A stretch of 64,000 nt of DNA from Lentzea terrae (GTDB lineage: Bacteria; Actinomycetota; Actinomycetes; Mycobacteriales; Pseudonocardiaceae), in NCBI RefSeq assembly GCF_003265345.1, contig NZ_QFWW01000059.1, positions 1 through 64,000 on the forward strand. The letters are read 5' to 3'. The translations under genes and the position numbers were made by a program. Positions 54,815 to 63,977 of this stretch are shown one piece after another. The stretch's first letter is position 1, and every line of letters starts with the position of its first letter. Under the pieces are notes generated by a model. The model saw nothing but the letters and a program-made list of their open reading frames with translations, made no database searches and was not told the origin of the DNA.

Positions 54815-55825
54815 TCATGTCCTCGAAGAGTGGTCCTGGCGCGGGTCCAGCGGTTGCGGCATGTCCGGCATCCTGCGAATCCTGTCCCCCGTGACCCCGT
54901 AGTGATCCAGGAACGCCTGCCGCAGGGTCTCGGCCGAGCGCAACCCGCACCGGCGTGCGATCGCCGCGAGTGACAGTTCGCTGCTGCGCGCCAGGTGTGC
55001 CGCGGCCTCGGTCCGGGCGGCTCGCACGGCACGGGCGGGGGTGGTGCCCAGGTGGGTGGCGAACAACCTGGTGAGGTGGCGTTTGCTCACTCCGGCCCGA
55101 GCCGCCAGCGCGGAGGAGCCCAGGTCCTCGGCGAGGTGCGCGGCGATGTGACCGAGCAGGTCGCGCACCAGCCGGTCGCCGGGCGGCGGTGCGGACAGGA
55201 ACATGCTGATCTGCGCCTGGTTGGCCGGGCGGTGCAGGTAGGTCACCAGCTCGCGGGCGACGTTGCGCGCCAGCGTGGGACCGTGGTCGTCCTCGATCAA
55301 CGCCAGGGTGAGGTCCAGCGCGCTGGTCACCCCGGCCGAGGTGTAGACGTTGCCGTCCTGGATGTAGAGCGGAGCGAGATCCACCGCGATCGAGGGGAAG
55401 GCCTGGGCGAGGAGCTCGCCGTACCCCCAATGCGTGGTGACCCGCCTGCCGTCCAGCAGTCCGGCGGCAGCCAGCACGAACGTGCCGGTGCACACCGACG
55501 CGATCCGGCGGCTGCGCAAGGCCAGCCGCCGCACCTGGGTGAGAATCCGCTCGTCGGACATCGCCGCCCTGGTTCCGTGCCCGCCCACGACCAGCAGCGT
55601 GTCGATCTGCCCGGTCACCGCGGCCAGCCTCCGCCCGCCCGCGAGCACGATTCCCGACGAACTGCGCGACCCGCGCCCGGAGACCGAGGCCAGCTCGATG
55701 GCGTAGGGCGGTGCCGCGCCGTGCTGGTTCGCGCTGTCCAGTGCCCCGCTGGGGCAGGCCACGTCAAGGATCTGGGCGTCGTCGTAGGCAACGATCACGA
55801 CTCGCCGCGCTCGACTGTCTGTCAC
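54815..55825 (-). CDS. GlxA-family AraC-type transcriptional regulator
   Basis: 336 residues. DJ-1/PfpI-like N-terminal domain (about 8-185) with VASVCTGTFVLAAAGLLDGRR-type nucleophile elbow (RIASVCTGTF), then two AraC helix-turn-helix motifs (SALAARAGVSKRHLTRLF and LAAIARRCGLRSAETLRQAF). Divergent position to nothing close; the secreted protein gene downstream may be its target. Effector unknown. Confidence 0.92.
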   Translation of the reverse strand: MTDSRARRVVIVAYDDAQILDVACPSGALDSANQHGAAPPYAIELASVSGRGSRSSSGIVLAGGRRLAAVTGQIDTLLVVGGHGTRAAMSDERILTQVRRLALRSRRIASVCTGTFVLAAAGLLDGRRVTTHWGYGELLAQAFPSIAVDLAPLYIQDGNVYTSAGVTSALDLTLALIEDDHGPTLARNVARELVTYLHRPANQAQISMFLSAPPPGDRLVRDLLGHIAAHLAEDLGSSALAARAGVSKRHLTRLFATHLGTTPARAVRAARTEAAAHLARSSELSLAAIARRCGLRSAETLRQAFLDHYGVTGDRIRRMPDMPQPLDPRQDHSSRT

Positions 55826-55954
55826 AAGGACAGGTAACCAAGACCACGCGGCCAGGAGTGGTGTTTTCGTTCAGCTGACGGATGTTCGGCATCCCCGTGG
55901 ATTCGGGGTGACGTGGAACCTCGGCGACTTGCGGTCCACATCGGACTGATCCGG

Positions 55955-56419
55955 TCAGAAGGGCGGAGTCTGCACTGACACGACCGGCTCCGTTCCCCGG
56001 TCGGGCAGCCCCAGCAGTTCGGCCAGCAGCAACGGGTTCATGTAGTCGTCGTAGCGGGTGATCTCGCCGTCGCGCAGGTGGATGATCGCGACGGCCGTGA
56101 ACGTGTAGTAGTCCTGCTTCACCTTGGACCAGCCGCGGTGCGTGATCTCCGCGACCGCGACGGCCGGGTCGTTGGTGCGCCAGCAGTTCGCCCGGACGTC
56201 CTGGACCTCGATCCGCTCTCGGACCCCCGAGCCGCGGACCTTGCTGAAGTACGCGCGGATCTCCTCGCGCCCCTTGAGCTCCTCCGGTTGCCACTGCGTC
56301 GGGAACCTGTAGGCCATGACGCCGTCCTCGGCGAAGAGGTCGGCGAAGTCGCCGTGCGACTGCTCCCCCGCCACCATCCTGCGGACGAACTCGACGATCT
56401 GTTCTGGTGTGCGTGTCAT
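55955..56419 (-). CDS. SnoaL-like/nuclear transport factor 2 fold protein
   Basis: 154 residues. SnoaL-like domain: FADLFAEDGVMAYRFP, GREEIRAYFSKV, VAIIHLRDGEITRYDDYMNP. Such proteins can be polyketide cyclases or dehydratases; substrate unknown. Divergent from a TetR regulator that probably controls it. A C-terminal copy remains at 54095-54170. Confidence 0.88.
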   Translation of the reverse strand: MTRTPEQIVEFVRRMVAGEQSHGDFADLFAEDGVMAYRFPTQWQPEELKGREEIRAYFSKVRGSGVRERIEVQDVRANCWRTNDPAVAVAEITHRGWSKVKQDYYTFTAVAIIHLRDGEITRYDDYMNPLLLAELLGLPDRGTEPVVSVQTPPF

Positions 56420-56498
56420 CTGGTCGTGCCCCCATCTCTAGAATCGGAACGGTGACCCCGGTTATGACGATACGGAACGCACGCCCCGGTTGGCAACG

Positions 56499-57014
56499 AT
56501 GAGGGCCGACGCCGCTCGCAATCGCGAGAAGGTGCTGGAGGCGGCACGGGAGTTGTTCGCGGCTCAGGGCTTCGAGGTGCCGCTGGACGAGATCGCGGCT
56601 CGCGCCGGGGTCGGGCCCGGCACCGTCTACCGCCACTTCCCGACGAAGCAGGCGCTGTTCCAGGCCGTCACCGAGGCGCGGGTGGCAGCCATGATCGCGT
56701 CGGCCTCACTACCCGCCGAAGACCCCCAGGCCGCACTGTTCGCGTTCCTCGAACGGATGGCGGAGGAGGCGGCGGCGAAGCGGGACATGTCCGACGCGAT
56801 CACCGTGACGCCCGAGCTGCGCAAGAGCCTGCACGCGGCATTGGGCGACCTGCTCGACAAGGCTCAGGCGGCGGGCAGCGTTCGTGCGGACGTGACAGCC
56901 ACCGACCTCGTGGTGCTCATGAAGGGGATGTTGCAGAGCCTGCACGAGGGCGGAAACCCCGAGGTGCTGCTGGGGATCGTGCTGAGCGGGCTTCAGTCGA
57001 GCCGGAAGCCGTAG
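56499..57014 (+). CDS. TetR-family transcriptional regulator
   Basis: About 171 residues. N-terminal helix-turn-helix (ARELFAAQGFEVPLDEIAARAGVGPGTVYRHFPTK pattern) and a helical ligand domain. ATG 56499 (MRADAARNREKVL) is preferred over TTG 56490. The spacing to the SnoaL gene is about 80 bases, so a shared promoter and operator is likely; CGGAACG occurs twice there (about 56446 and 56474). Confidence 0.92.
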   Translation: MRADAARNREKVLEAARELFAAQGFEVPLDEIAARAGVGPGTVYRHFPTKQALFQAVTEARVAAMIASASLPAEDPQAALFAFLERMAEEAAAKRDMSDAITVTPELRKSLHAALGDLLDKAQAAGSVRADVTATDLVVLMKGMLQSLHEGGNPEVLLGIVLSGLQSSRKP

Positions 57015-58408
57015 GGCAGTTCGAGGCGGTGCCGGGCGAGCAGGTCGGCGTCGGCGAGGAGCTCGCGGGTCGGGCCGTCCGCGACGACCACGCCGTCGTC
57101 GATCAGCACGCTGCGGGGGCAGATCTGCAGCGCGAACGGCAGGTCGTGCGTGACCATCAGCATCGTGCGGCCGAGACCGAGCAGCAGTTCGGCCAACTCC
57201 CTGCGCGCCACGGGTTCCAGGTTCGCGGACGGTTCGTCCAGCACCAGGATCTCGGGGTCGCACGCGAGCACCGAGGCCAGCGCGACCCGGCGGCGCTGGC
57301 CGCCCGAGAGGTGCAGCGGCGAGCGGTCCGCGACCGATTCCATGCCGACGGCGTGCAGTGCCTTGCGCACCCGGCCGTCCACATCGGACAGACCGAAGTT
57401 CTGCGGGCCGAACGCGACGTCCTCGCGGACGGTCGGGCAGAACAGCTGGTCGTCCGGGTCCTGGAAGACGAGGCCGACGCGCCGCCGGATCTCCTTCAGA
57501 TGCTGCTTCGAGACCTCAAGTCCCGCAACGGAAACCGTGCCGGAGCCGCCACCCAGCACCCCGTTGAGGTGCAGGGCGAACGTCGTCTTGCCGGCACCGT
57601 TCGGGCCGAGCACCGCCACCCGTTCGCCGCGCTCCAGCCGCAGGTCGATGCCGAACAGCGCCTGATGGCCGTCGGGGTAGGCGAAGGCGAGCTTGGAGAC
57701 CTCCAGCGCGGGCGCGGCCGGGGTCTCCGCGACGATCATCGCCGAACCTCCGGGACTGCCCGTCCAGCCGCGCGACACCATCGCGAGGTGCACCCTCTCT
57801 CCGCGTTCGTAGGACCGGATGAACAGTGTGCCGACCGCGCGTGCGGTGGCGCCCGCCTGCCACAGGAAACGGGGGTCGTCGCCGCGCGAGATGCGGGCGA
57901 CGCGCATGCGTTTCGCTTCGCCCACAACAACTTCGCCGTAGCGGAGCATCAGCGTGGCGATCATGATCAGCGGCGCCGGCACGCGCAACGTCTGCAGGCC
58001 GCGCAGCAACTCCCCCGGCGCCGTAGTCGCTGCCAGAGTGAGGCTGATCAACACACCGAGGGTGCCCTTGGCGAGGATGTTCCAGCCCGCCAGCGCTCCC
58101 TCGACGGACACCGATACACCCAGGAAGTCCGTGCGCGGATCGGTGCCGAAGATCGGCAACAGGAACGCCAGCACGACGAACGGCGCCTCGATCACCGCGC
58201 GTTTCACGAACCACCGCACGGAAACGCGCGCGACGGACCACACCGCGATGATCAGCAGCAGGTACAGGCCGAAGAGCGGGAACCACGTGCGCGGGGTCGC
58301 CACGACACCCAGCACCGCCCCGAACGCCACGAGGATCTTCACGTGCGGCGCGAGGCGGTGCACCAGCGAGTCGCCGGCGTGGTGCAGGAGGTCGTGGCTA
58401 CCGCTCAT
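56993..58408 (-). CDS. cbiQO: ECF transporter: CbiQ-CbiO fusion (T component plus ATPase)
   Basis: 471 residues without a stop between domains. Residues 1-222 are CbiQ: five membrane helices and the coupling motif ISRGDDPR. From Met224 the sequence is a CbiO-type ABC ATPase: Walker A GPNGAGKTTF, Q-loop LVFQDPDDQLF, signature LSGGQRRRVAL, Walker B EILVLDEPSANL, switch His in VTHDLPFA. ATG 57739 (Met224) has GGAGG seven bases upstream, so separate CbiO may also be made. The ATG shares one base with the preceding stop. Energises Co or Ni uptake with CbiMN. Confidence 0.9.
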   Translation of the reverse strand: MSGSHDLLHHAGDSLVHRLAPHVKILVAFGAVLGVVATPRTWFPLFGLYLLLIIAVWSVARVSVRWFVKRAVIEAPFVVLAFLLPIFGTDPRTDFLGVSVSVEGALAGWNILAKGTLGVLISLTLAATTAPGELLRGLQTLRVPAPLIMIATLMLRYGEVVVGEAKRMRVARISRGDDPRFLWQAGATARAVGTLFIRSYERGERVHLAMVSRGWTGSPGGSAMIVAETPAAPALEVSKLAFAYPDGHQALFGIDLRLERGERVAVLGPNGAGKTTFALHLNGVLGGGSGTVSVAGLEVSKQHLKEIRRRVGLVFQDPDDQLFCPTVREDVAFGPQNFGLSDVDGRVRKALHAVGMESVADRSPLHLSGGQRRRVALASVLACDPEILVLDEPSANLEPVARRELAELLLGLGRTMLMVTHDLPFALQICPRSVLIDDGVVVADGPTRELLADADLLARHRLELPYGFRLD

Positions 58409-58704
58409 CAGTCCGCCAAATCAGTCTGAGGAGACCGCTTGCGCAGGAACCAGAAGAGGCTGAACGACACGGCCAGCACGACGATCACGCCGAGCACGCC
58501 GGCCAGACCGGTGAACTTGTCGTCGCCGCCGAGTGCGTAGTCGGCGAACGCGCTGCCCGCGAACGGGTGTTCCTGCGCGTGCTCGGCGATGCCGGTGTCC
58601 TCAACGGTCTTGTCGAGGCCGTCCGGGTCGCCGGACGCGAAGTACGACAGCACGCCCGCGATCAGCAACGACACGAAAGCGAACCCGATGAAGAACTTCT
58701 TCAC
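58408..58704 (-). CDS. cbiN: CbiN-like PDGLE-domain protein
   Basis: 98 residues. N-terminal membrane helix (FFIGFAFVSLLIAGVLSYF), the diagnostic DPDGLDKTVEDTG segment, and a second helix near the C-terminus. CbiN/PDGLE proteins are the small partner of CbiM and needed for metal loading. It overlaps the cbiM stop by four bases. Confidence 0.9.
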   Translation of the reverse strand: MKKFFIGFAFVSLLIAGVLSYFASGDPDGLDKTVEDTGIAEHAQEHPFAGSAFADYALGGDDKFTGLAGVLGVIVVLAVSFSLFWFLRKRSPQTDLAD

Positions 58705-59372
58705 GACCGGACCTCCAACGGCTTCTTGGTCCCGCGCAGCAGGTAGACGAGATCGGGCCGGATCGACGCGACCGACGTGACGGTGACGGCGGTGATCAGC
58801 CCCTCACCAATGCCGATCAACGCGTGCAGCCCCCACATCAGCAGCGCGACCTTGCCGATCTCCACCCCACCCGCGCCGCCGATCGCGTACTCGACGACGA
58901 AGCCGGTCGCGGCGACCACGGTGTTGACGAACGCCGAGACGAACGCGACCGCGGCCAGCCCGCCCTTGCCCCGCTGGGCGAGCCTGCGCAGGGCGAGCGC
59001 GACGACGAACCCGGTCGCGGTGCCGATCAGCGCCATGTTGGTGACGTTGGCGCCGAGCGCGGTGAGCCCGCCGTCCGCGAACAGCAACGCCTGCACCACC
59101 AGCACGATCGTCACGCACAACGCGCCGACGTACGGCCCGACCAGGATCGCCGCGAGCGCGCCGCCGAGCAGGTGCCCGGACGCGCCGGGCAGGATCGGGA
59201 AGTTGATCATCTGGACGGCGAAGATGAACGTGGCCACCAGGCCCGCCATCGGCGCCGTCCGGTCGTCAAGGTCGGCCCGCGCCTTGACCAGCGCGAACCC
59301 GACGCCCATCGCCGCGATGACGAGAAAGGCGACGGAGACCGGCGCGTTCAGCAGACCGTCGCTCATGTGCAT
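58701..59372 (-). CDS. cbiM: cobalt/nickel ECF substrate-binding component CbiM
   Basis: 223 residues, six to seven membrane helices. The start is set at ATG 59372 because the mature N-terminus must be Met-His: MHMSDGLLNAPVSV; in the family this Met-His pair binds the metal. An upstream ATG 59387 adds five residues and would bury it. LPGASGHLLGGALAAILVGP and EGLITAVTVTSV are conserved. Cobalt versus nickel cannot be decided. Confidence 0.9.
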   Translation of the reverse strand: MHMSDGLLNAPVSVAFLVIAAMGVGFALVKARADLDDRTAPMAGLVATFIFAVQMINFPILPGASGHLLGGALAAILVGPYVGALCVTIVLVVQALLFADGGLTALGANVTNMALIGTATGFVVALALRRLAQRGKGGLAAVAFVSAFVNTVVAATGFVVEYAIGGAGGVEIGKVALLMWGLHALIGIGEGLITAVTVTSVASIRPDLVYLLRGTKKPLEVRS

Positions 59373-59539
59373 GGCAACAGGTGACATGAGCGATCACGCT
59401 AATTGCCGGGACTCGACTATGGCCAGAACTGTGCAACAACAATTTTGAGGTAAGTACGAGTTGGTGGTCACAACGAGGCGTTCGGGGCGCGCGGCCGCCC
59501 GGTTCGCTAGGGTGTCGCCAGAACTGGGGGGTTCCACTG

Positions 59540-60268
59540 ATGAAGCGACTCACGCTGCTGCTCGTCCCTGTTGTCGTGACGGGGCTCGCGGCCTGCTCAC
59601 CCGCACCTCGCGATGACACGCCACCGCCGGTGAAGCCGCTCAAGGTGTACGCGGACTCGGCACTGACCGAGACGTTCACCCGGATCGGCAAGGACTTCAA
59701 GGCCACGAAGGGTGGCGTCGAGGTCGAGTTCGTGTTCGGCGCCAGCTCGGCGCTGCAGAACCAACTGGGCGACGCCGACGTCTTCGCCTCCGCGAGCCGC
59801 GAGCACATGAAGTTCGACTCGAAGGTCTTCGCGTCGAACCGGCTGGTGCTCGCGCTGCCGCAGGGCAACCCGAAGAACGTCAGGGTCTTCGACAGCTTCG
59901 CCCAGGGGGCGGACCAGAGGTCGTTCGCGATGTGCGCCGCGGAAGAGCCCTGTGGCGCGGCGGCCAGGGCCGCCTTGGCGAACGCCGGGCCCGCCGACCC
60001 ACCCGCCGCCAAGGCGGTCGGGCAGGACGTCAAGCAGACGCTCGCCAAGCTGACGTCGGGCGAGGTCGATTCGGCGTTCGTGTACGCGTCCGACGTGAAG
60101 ACGAACCCCGCTCTCATCGCGGTGCCCATGCGCGCGGCCGGCGGAGAACCCTTGAGGTTCCCGATCGCGGTCGTGTCCGGTTCGCCCGAGTCGAAGCGGT
60201 TCTACGACTACGTTTTCAGCGAGCCCGCCAGGAAGGTCCTGACCGACGCCGGGTTCGAGCTGCCCTAG
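59540..60268 (+). CDS. modA: molybdate-binding lipoprotein ModA-like
   Basis: 242 residues. Lipobox LAAC after a hydrophobic signal; periplasmic-binding-protein type II fold: LKVYADSALTETFTRIGKDF, FGASSALQNQLGDADVFASAS, and the CAAEEPCG pair common in actinobacterial ModA. ModB and ModC, the permease and ATPase, are not next to it, so it is an orphan unless it works with components coded elsewhere. ATG with GGGGGGTT upstream. Confidence 0.87.
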   Translation: MKRLTLLLVPVVVTGLAACSPAPRDDTPPPVKPLKVYADSALTETFTRIGKDFKATKGGVEVEFVFGASSALQNQLGDADVFASASREHMKFDSKVFASNRLVLALPQGNPKNVRVFDSFAQGADQRSFAMCAAEEPCGAAARAALANAGPADPPAAKAVGQDVKQTLAKLTSGEVDSAFVYASDVKTNPALIAVPMRAAGGEPLRFPIAVVSGSPESKRFYDYVFSEPARKVLTDAGFELP

Positions 60269-60329
60269 TCATCCGATGAATTCTGCGTAAGATCCCTTCC
60301 GCCGCCGCCACGGCCTGGAGGGACGAACA

Positions 60330-62567
60330 GTGACAGAGCTGTCGCGTAGAACCTTTCTGTACGGGACAGGTGCGGCCGTGGGCGCGTCCGCACTGGGTGT
60401 GGGCACAGCGGTTGCGCAACCGGAAACATCGGGTCACGGCGTCCACAAGGACGTTGTGCGCGACGCCCGGATGGAGTGGAAGCGGCTGCCGAAGAACTGG
60501 GGCGACAGCCCGTTCCTGGCCAACGGCTTCCTGGGCGTGCAGATCTACGCCGGGCGCACGCCGAACGAGCTGAAGCTCATGCTCAGCCACTCCGAGGTGC
60601 AGGACCAGCGCGAGCACTGGGAGGCCGCGATCGGCCTGTCCAGGCTGCCGATCGGGTACCTGACGCTCCAGTTCGCCGGCGCGATCACCGCGGTCGACTG
60701 GACGCTGGACCTGTGGAACGCCGAGCTCACCGGCACGGTGACCACCACACAAGGCAGCGCCAGCTTCACGATGCTCGTGCACAACGCGCGCAGCACGTTC
60801 CTCGCGAAGGTGAAGGGCGACGTGACGTGGGGCTTCCAGCCGCTGGAGTCGTCGACGACCCGCCAGATCCGCAGGCCAACGGACTACACGGCCAACCCCG
60901 CACCAACGCTGGACACGGCCAACGGCGTCTCGTACGCCGCCCAACCGCTGCACGCCGGCGGTGGCTACACAACGGCCTGGCACACCCGTGACGGCCGGTT
61001 CGCGGCGCACGTCGGGTACACACACCCTGCGGACACGCACACGTCCGACGCGATCCGCGAGGTGCGTCAGGCGTTGTCGATCCCGTTCGAGATCTTGACG
61101 CTGCAGCATCGCCGCTGGTGGAACGCCTACTACGCGAAGTCGCTGGTGTCCGTGCCGGACAAGCTCGTGCAACGCTTCTACTGGGCGCAGCTCTACAAGA
61201 TGGCCGCCGCCACCCGTGCCGACGCGCCGGTCATCTCCGAGTGGGGCCCGTGGTTCCCCGAGCAGGGCAACAGCTGGACGGCCGTGTGGTGGAACCTCAA
61301 CGTCCAGATCTCGTATCCGCTGGTCAACGGCTCGAACCACCACGAGCTCGACGCCGTGACGACCACGTTGAAGCGGTTCGAGCACCACCTCGAGCTGAAC
61401 GTGAACCCGGCCTACCGCGACGGCAACTCGTACGCGATCTGCCACCCCGGCGACCGCACGCTGCGCTCCGGCCCGCGCTACTGCGGCGTTCCCGGCGTGG
61501 CGCCGAATGACCACACGGGCAATCTTCTGTGGGCCTGCCACAACGTGTGGCTGGGCTACCGGCACACGATGGACAAGAAGATCCTGTCCGACGTCCTGTT
61601 CCCGATCCTGACCAAGGCGGTCAACTACTACGCGCGGTTCCTCGTCGAAGGCGCCGACGGCAAGCTGCACCTGCCGGAGACGCGCTCACCGGAGTATGCG
61701 AACGCCACGGACACGACGTACGACCTCTCGCTGATCCGGTGGGGTGTGCGCACGTTGCTCTCCATCGAGGAGAACGCGCGCTGGCGGGACGTGTTGAACC
61801 GGCTCGTGCCCTACCACCAGGGTCCGAACGGCGTGCTGATCGGTCGCGACGTGTCGCTCAACGACTCGCACCGCCACTTCTCGCACATGCTCTGGTTCTA
61901 CCCGTTGCGCGAACTGACGTGGGACATGCCGGAGCACCGGGACCTGATCAACCGCACGTTCGACCACTGGGTCTCCCGCCAACAACTCTGGGCCGGCTAC
62001 AGCTACGGCGCCGCCTCCGCCATGGCCTCCGCCATGGGCCGCCCGGAGGAGGCGCTGTCGTTCCTCCGCTACTTCCTGGACCGCAAGCAGGTCGGCTCGA
62101 ACGCCGTGCTGACCGAGAACACCTTCTACCGCGAGGGCGGCAACCTCGCCATCGAGTCGCCGCTGATGTCCGGCCAGGCCGTGCTGGAGATGATGGTCCA
62201 GTCGCACAACAACGTCGTGCGCGTCTTCCCGTCCGTTTCCTCCACGTGGGCCGACGCGTCCATCTCGTCGTTGCGAACTCAAGGCGCGTTCCTGGTCGAC
62301 GCCTCGCGTTCGGGCGGCCGCACCGAGTGGGTCCAGGTCCACTCGGAGGCGGGCTCTCCGTTGCTCCTGGAGCACGGCATCACCGGCGACATCGACGTCC
62401 GGGACTCGCGCGGCCGCCGCTTGGACTACAAGCCTCGCGGCTCGGCCATCGAAATCCCACTACGCCGAGGTCAGACGGCCATCGTCTCCCGCCGCGGCAC
62501 CCGTCCGAACGTCTCACCACGCGATGTGGCCGCCAACGGCTCGTCTTCGCGCTGGGGTCTGCCGTAA
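60330..62567 (+). CDS. Tat-exported glycosidase, GH95-like
   Basis: 745 residues. Tat signal SRRTFLYGTGAAVGASALG. N-terminal beta-sandwich (MEWKRLPKNWGDSPFLANGFLG) then an (alpha/alpha)6 barrel with NSWTAVWWNLNVQISYPLVNG, LPETRSPEYANATDTTYDLSLIRWG and DSHRHFSHMLWFYPL, characteristic of the GH95/alpha-L-fucosidase and related families. GTG start with GGAGGGAC upstream. Substrate not proven; a plant or host glycan is possible. Confidence 0.85.
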   Translation: MTELSRRTFLYGTGAAVGASALGVGTAVAQPETSGHGVHKDVVRDARMEWKRLPKNWGDSPFLANGFLGVQIYAGRTPNELKLMLSHSEVQDQREHWEAAIGLSRLPIGYLTLQFAGAITAVDWTLDLWNAELTGTVTTTQGSASFTMLVHNARSTFLAKVKGDVTWGFQPLESSTTRQIRRPTDYTANPAPTLDTANGVSYAAQPLHAGGGYTTAWHTRDGRFAAHVGYTHPADTHTSDAIREVRQALSIPFEILTLQHRRWWNAYYAKSLVSVPDKLVQRFYWAQLYKMAAATRADAPVISEWGPWFPEQGNSWTAVWWNLNVQISYPLVNGSNHHELDAVTTTLKRFEHHLELNVNPAYRDGNSYAICHPGDRTLRSGPRYCGVPGVAPNDHTGNLLWACHNVWLGYRHTMDKKILSDVLFPILTKAVNYYARFLVEGADGKLHLPETRSPEYANATDTTYDLSLIRWGVRTLLSIEENARWRDVLNRLVPYHQGPNGVLIGRDVSLNDSHRHFSHMLWFYPLRELTWDMPEHRDLINRTFDHWVSRQQLWAGYSYGAASAMASAMGRPEEALSFLRYFLDRKQVGSNAVLTENTFYREGGNLAIESPLMSGQAVLEMMVQSHNNVVRVFPSVSSTWADASISSLRTQGAFLVDASRSGGRTEWVQVHSEAGSPLLLEHGITGDIDVRDSRGRRLDYKPRGSAIEIPLRRGQTAIVSRRGTRPNVSPRDVAANGSSSRWGLP

Positions 62568-62627
62568 CGTACAAATTCGAACATTCAGCCAAAGTTCAAC
62601 TGTTTCGGCGGACGGGTGGGGTGTGCG

Positions 62628-63977
62628 GTGGACCTTCAGCACTGGCTCAACGAGGCGCTGGCCAACCACGAGAAGTGGACCGCGGAGTACGGCGCCTACA
62701 CACCCCACTCGTCCCTGCAGGTCGACCCGTCTCTCTTCTCCTCGGCGCTGACCGAGCTGCAGGACCGCCTGCGCGACAACTACCCGTTCTTCCACCCGCG
62801 CTACGCGGGCCAGATGCTCAAGCCGCCACACCCGGCGGCCGTGGTCGGGTACCTGTCGGCGATGCTGATCAACCCGAACAACCACGCCCTGGACGGCGGC
62901 CCCGCGACCGCGGCGATGGAGCGCGAGGTCGTCTCCGGTCTGGCGGACATGTTCGGCTACGGCGACGAACACCTCGGCCACCTCACGTCCAGCGGCACGA
63001 TCGCGAACCTGGAGGCGCTGTTCGTCGCGCGCTCCCTGCATCCGGGCCGTGGTGTCGCGTACTCCTCCGAGGCGCACTACACGCACTCACGCATGTGCGG
63101 CGTACTCGGCATCGAGGGTTTCCCCGTACCCGTGGACGGCCGCGGCCGCATGGACCTGGACGCTCTAGAAGAGCTCCTGCGCACCGGCAAAGTCGGCACA
63201 GTGGTGGTGACGCCCGGTACCACCGCGTTGGGCGCCATCGAACCGGTGCACCTGGTGCTGGACCTCGCACGCCGCTACGACGCACGGGTGCACGTAGACG
63301 CCGCCTACGGAGGGTTCTTCGCTCTTCTCGCGGGCACAGACCTGGCTCCTGAGCCGTGGGAGGCCATCGGCTCGTGCGACTCCGTGGTGGTAGACCCGCA
63401 CAAGCACGGCCTACAGCCCTATGGCTGCGGCGCAGTCCTGTTCCGCGACCCGTCCGTGGGCCGCTTCTACCTGCACGACTCCCCCTACACGTACTTCACG
63501 TCCGACGAACTGCACCTGGGCGAGATCAGCCTGGAGTGCTCCCGCGCCGGAGCAGCCGCCGCCGGACTCTGGCTGACCCTCAGGCTGCTGCCGTTGACCC
63601 GCGACGGGCTGGGCGAGGTACTCGCAGCCGGACGGCGGGCGGCCGTGCGGTGGGCGTCGATCATCCGGGAGTCGTCCGAACTGGAGCTCTACCAGGAGCC
63701 CGAGCTGGACATCGTGACGTACTTCCCGCGGACCACCCCGCTGACGCTGTCCGCTGTGGACGCCGCCTCGCACCGGGTCATGGAGACCGGCATGAACGCC
63801 GCCGTCGACCCGGTCTTCCTGAGCGTGGCACGGGCGTCGAAGTCGGCGTTCGCCGCCAGGCACCCCGAGGTGGAGGCCGATGTGGACGGCGCGCGGGTGC
63901 TGCGCAGCGTGCTGATGAAGCCGGAGTCCGAGGACTACCTGGACACGCTGCACGCGCGGGTGCTCAGCCTGCTCTGA
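62628..63977 (+). CDS. PLP-dependent group II decarboxylase
   Basis: 449 residues. Pyridoxal-phosphate lysine in SVVVDPHKHGLQPYGCGAV; upstream HLTSSGTIANLEALFVAR and VHVDAAYGGFFALL hold the cofactor. Family of glutamate/aromatic amino acid/diaminobutyrate decarboxylases. GTG 62628 is favoured because GGGTGGGG is about 6 bases upstream; GTG 62616 would add four residues. Substrate unknown. Ends 20-odd bases before the window edge. Confidence 0.85.
   Translation: MDLQHWLNEALANHEKWTAEYGAYTPHSSLQVDPSLFSSALTELQDRLRDNYPFFHPRYAGQMLKPPHPAAVVGYLSAMLINPNNHALDGGPATAAMEREVVSGLADMFGYGDEHLGHLTSSGTIANLEALFVARSLHPGRGVAYSSEAHYTHSRMCGVLGIEGFPVPVDGRGRMDLDALEELLRTGKVGTVVVTPGTTALGAIEPVHLVLDLARRYDARVHVDAAYGGFFALLAGTDLAPEPWEAIGSCDSVVVDPHKHGLQPYGCGAVLFRDPSVGRFYLHDSPYTYFTSDELHLGEISLECSRAGAAAAGLWLTLRLLPLTRDGLGEVLAAGRRAAVRWASIIRESSELELYQEPELDIVTYFPRTTPLTLSAVDAASHRVMETGMNAAVDPVFLSVARASKSAFAARHPEVEADVDGARVLRSVLMKPESEDYLDTLHARVLSLL

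Noticed and set aside
59388-59539. Cobalamin or nickel-cobalt riboswitch before cbiM
   Set aside because: The gap is about 150 bases and shared with modA; I could not find a cobalamin-box-like sequence or convincing stem set.
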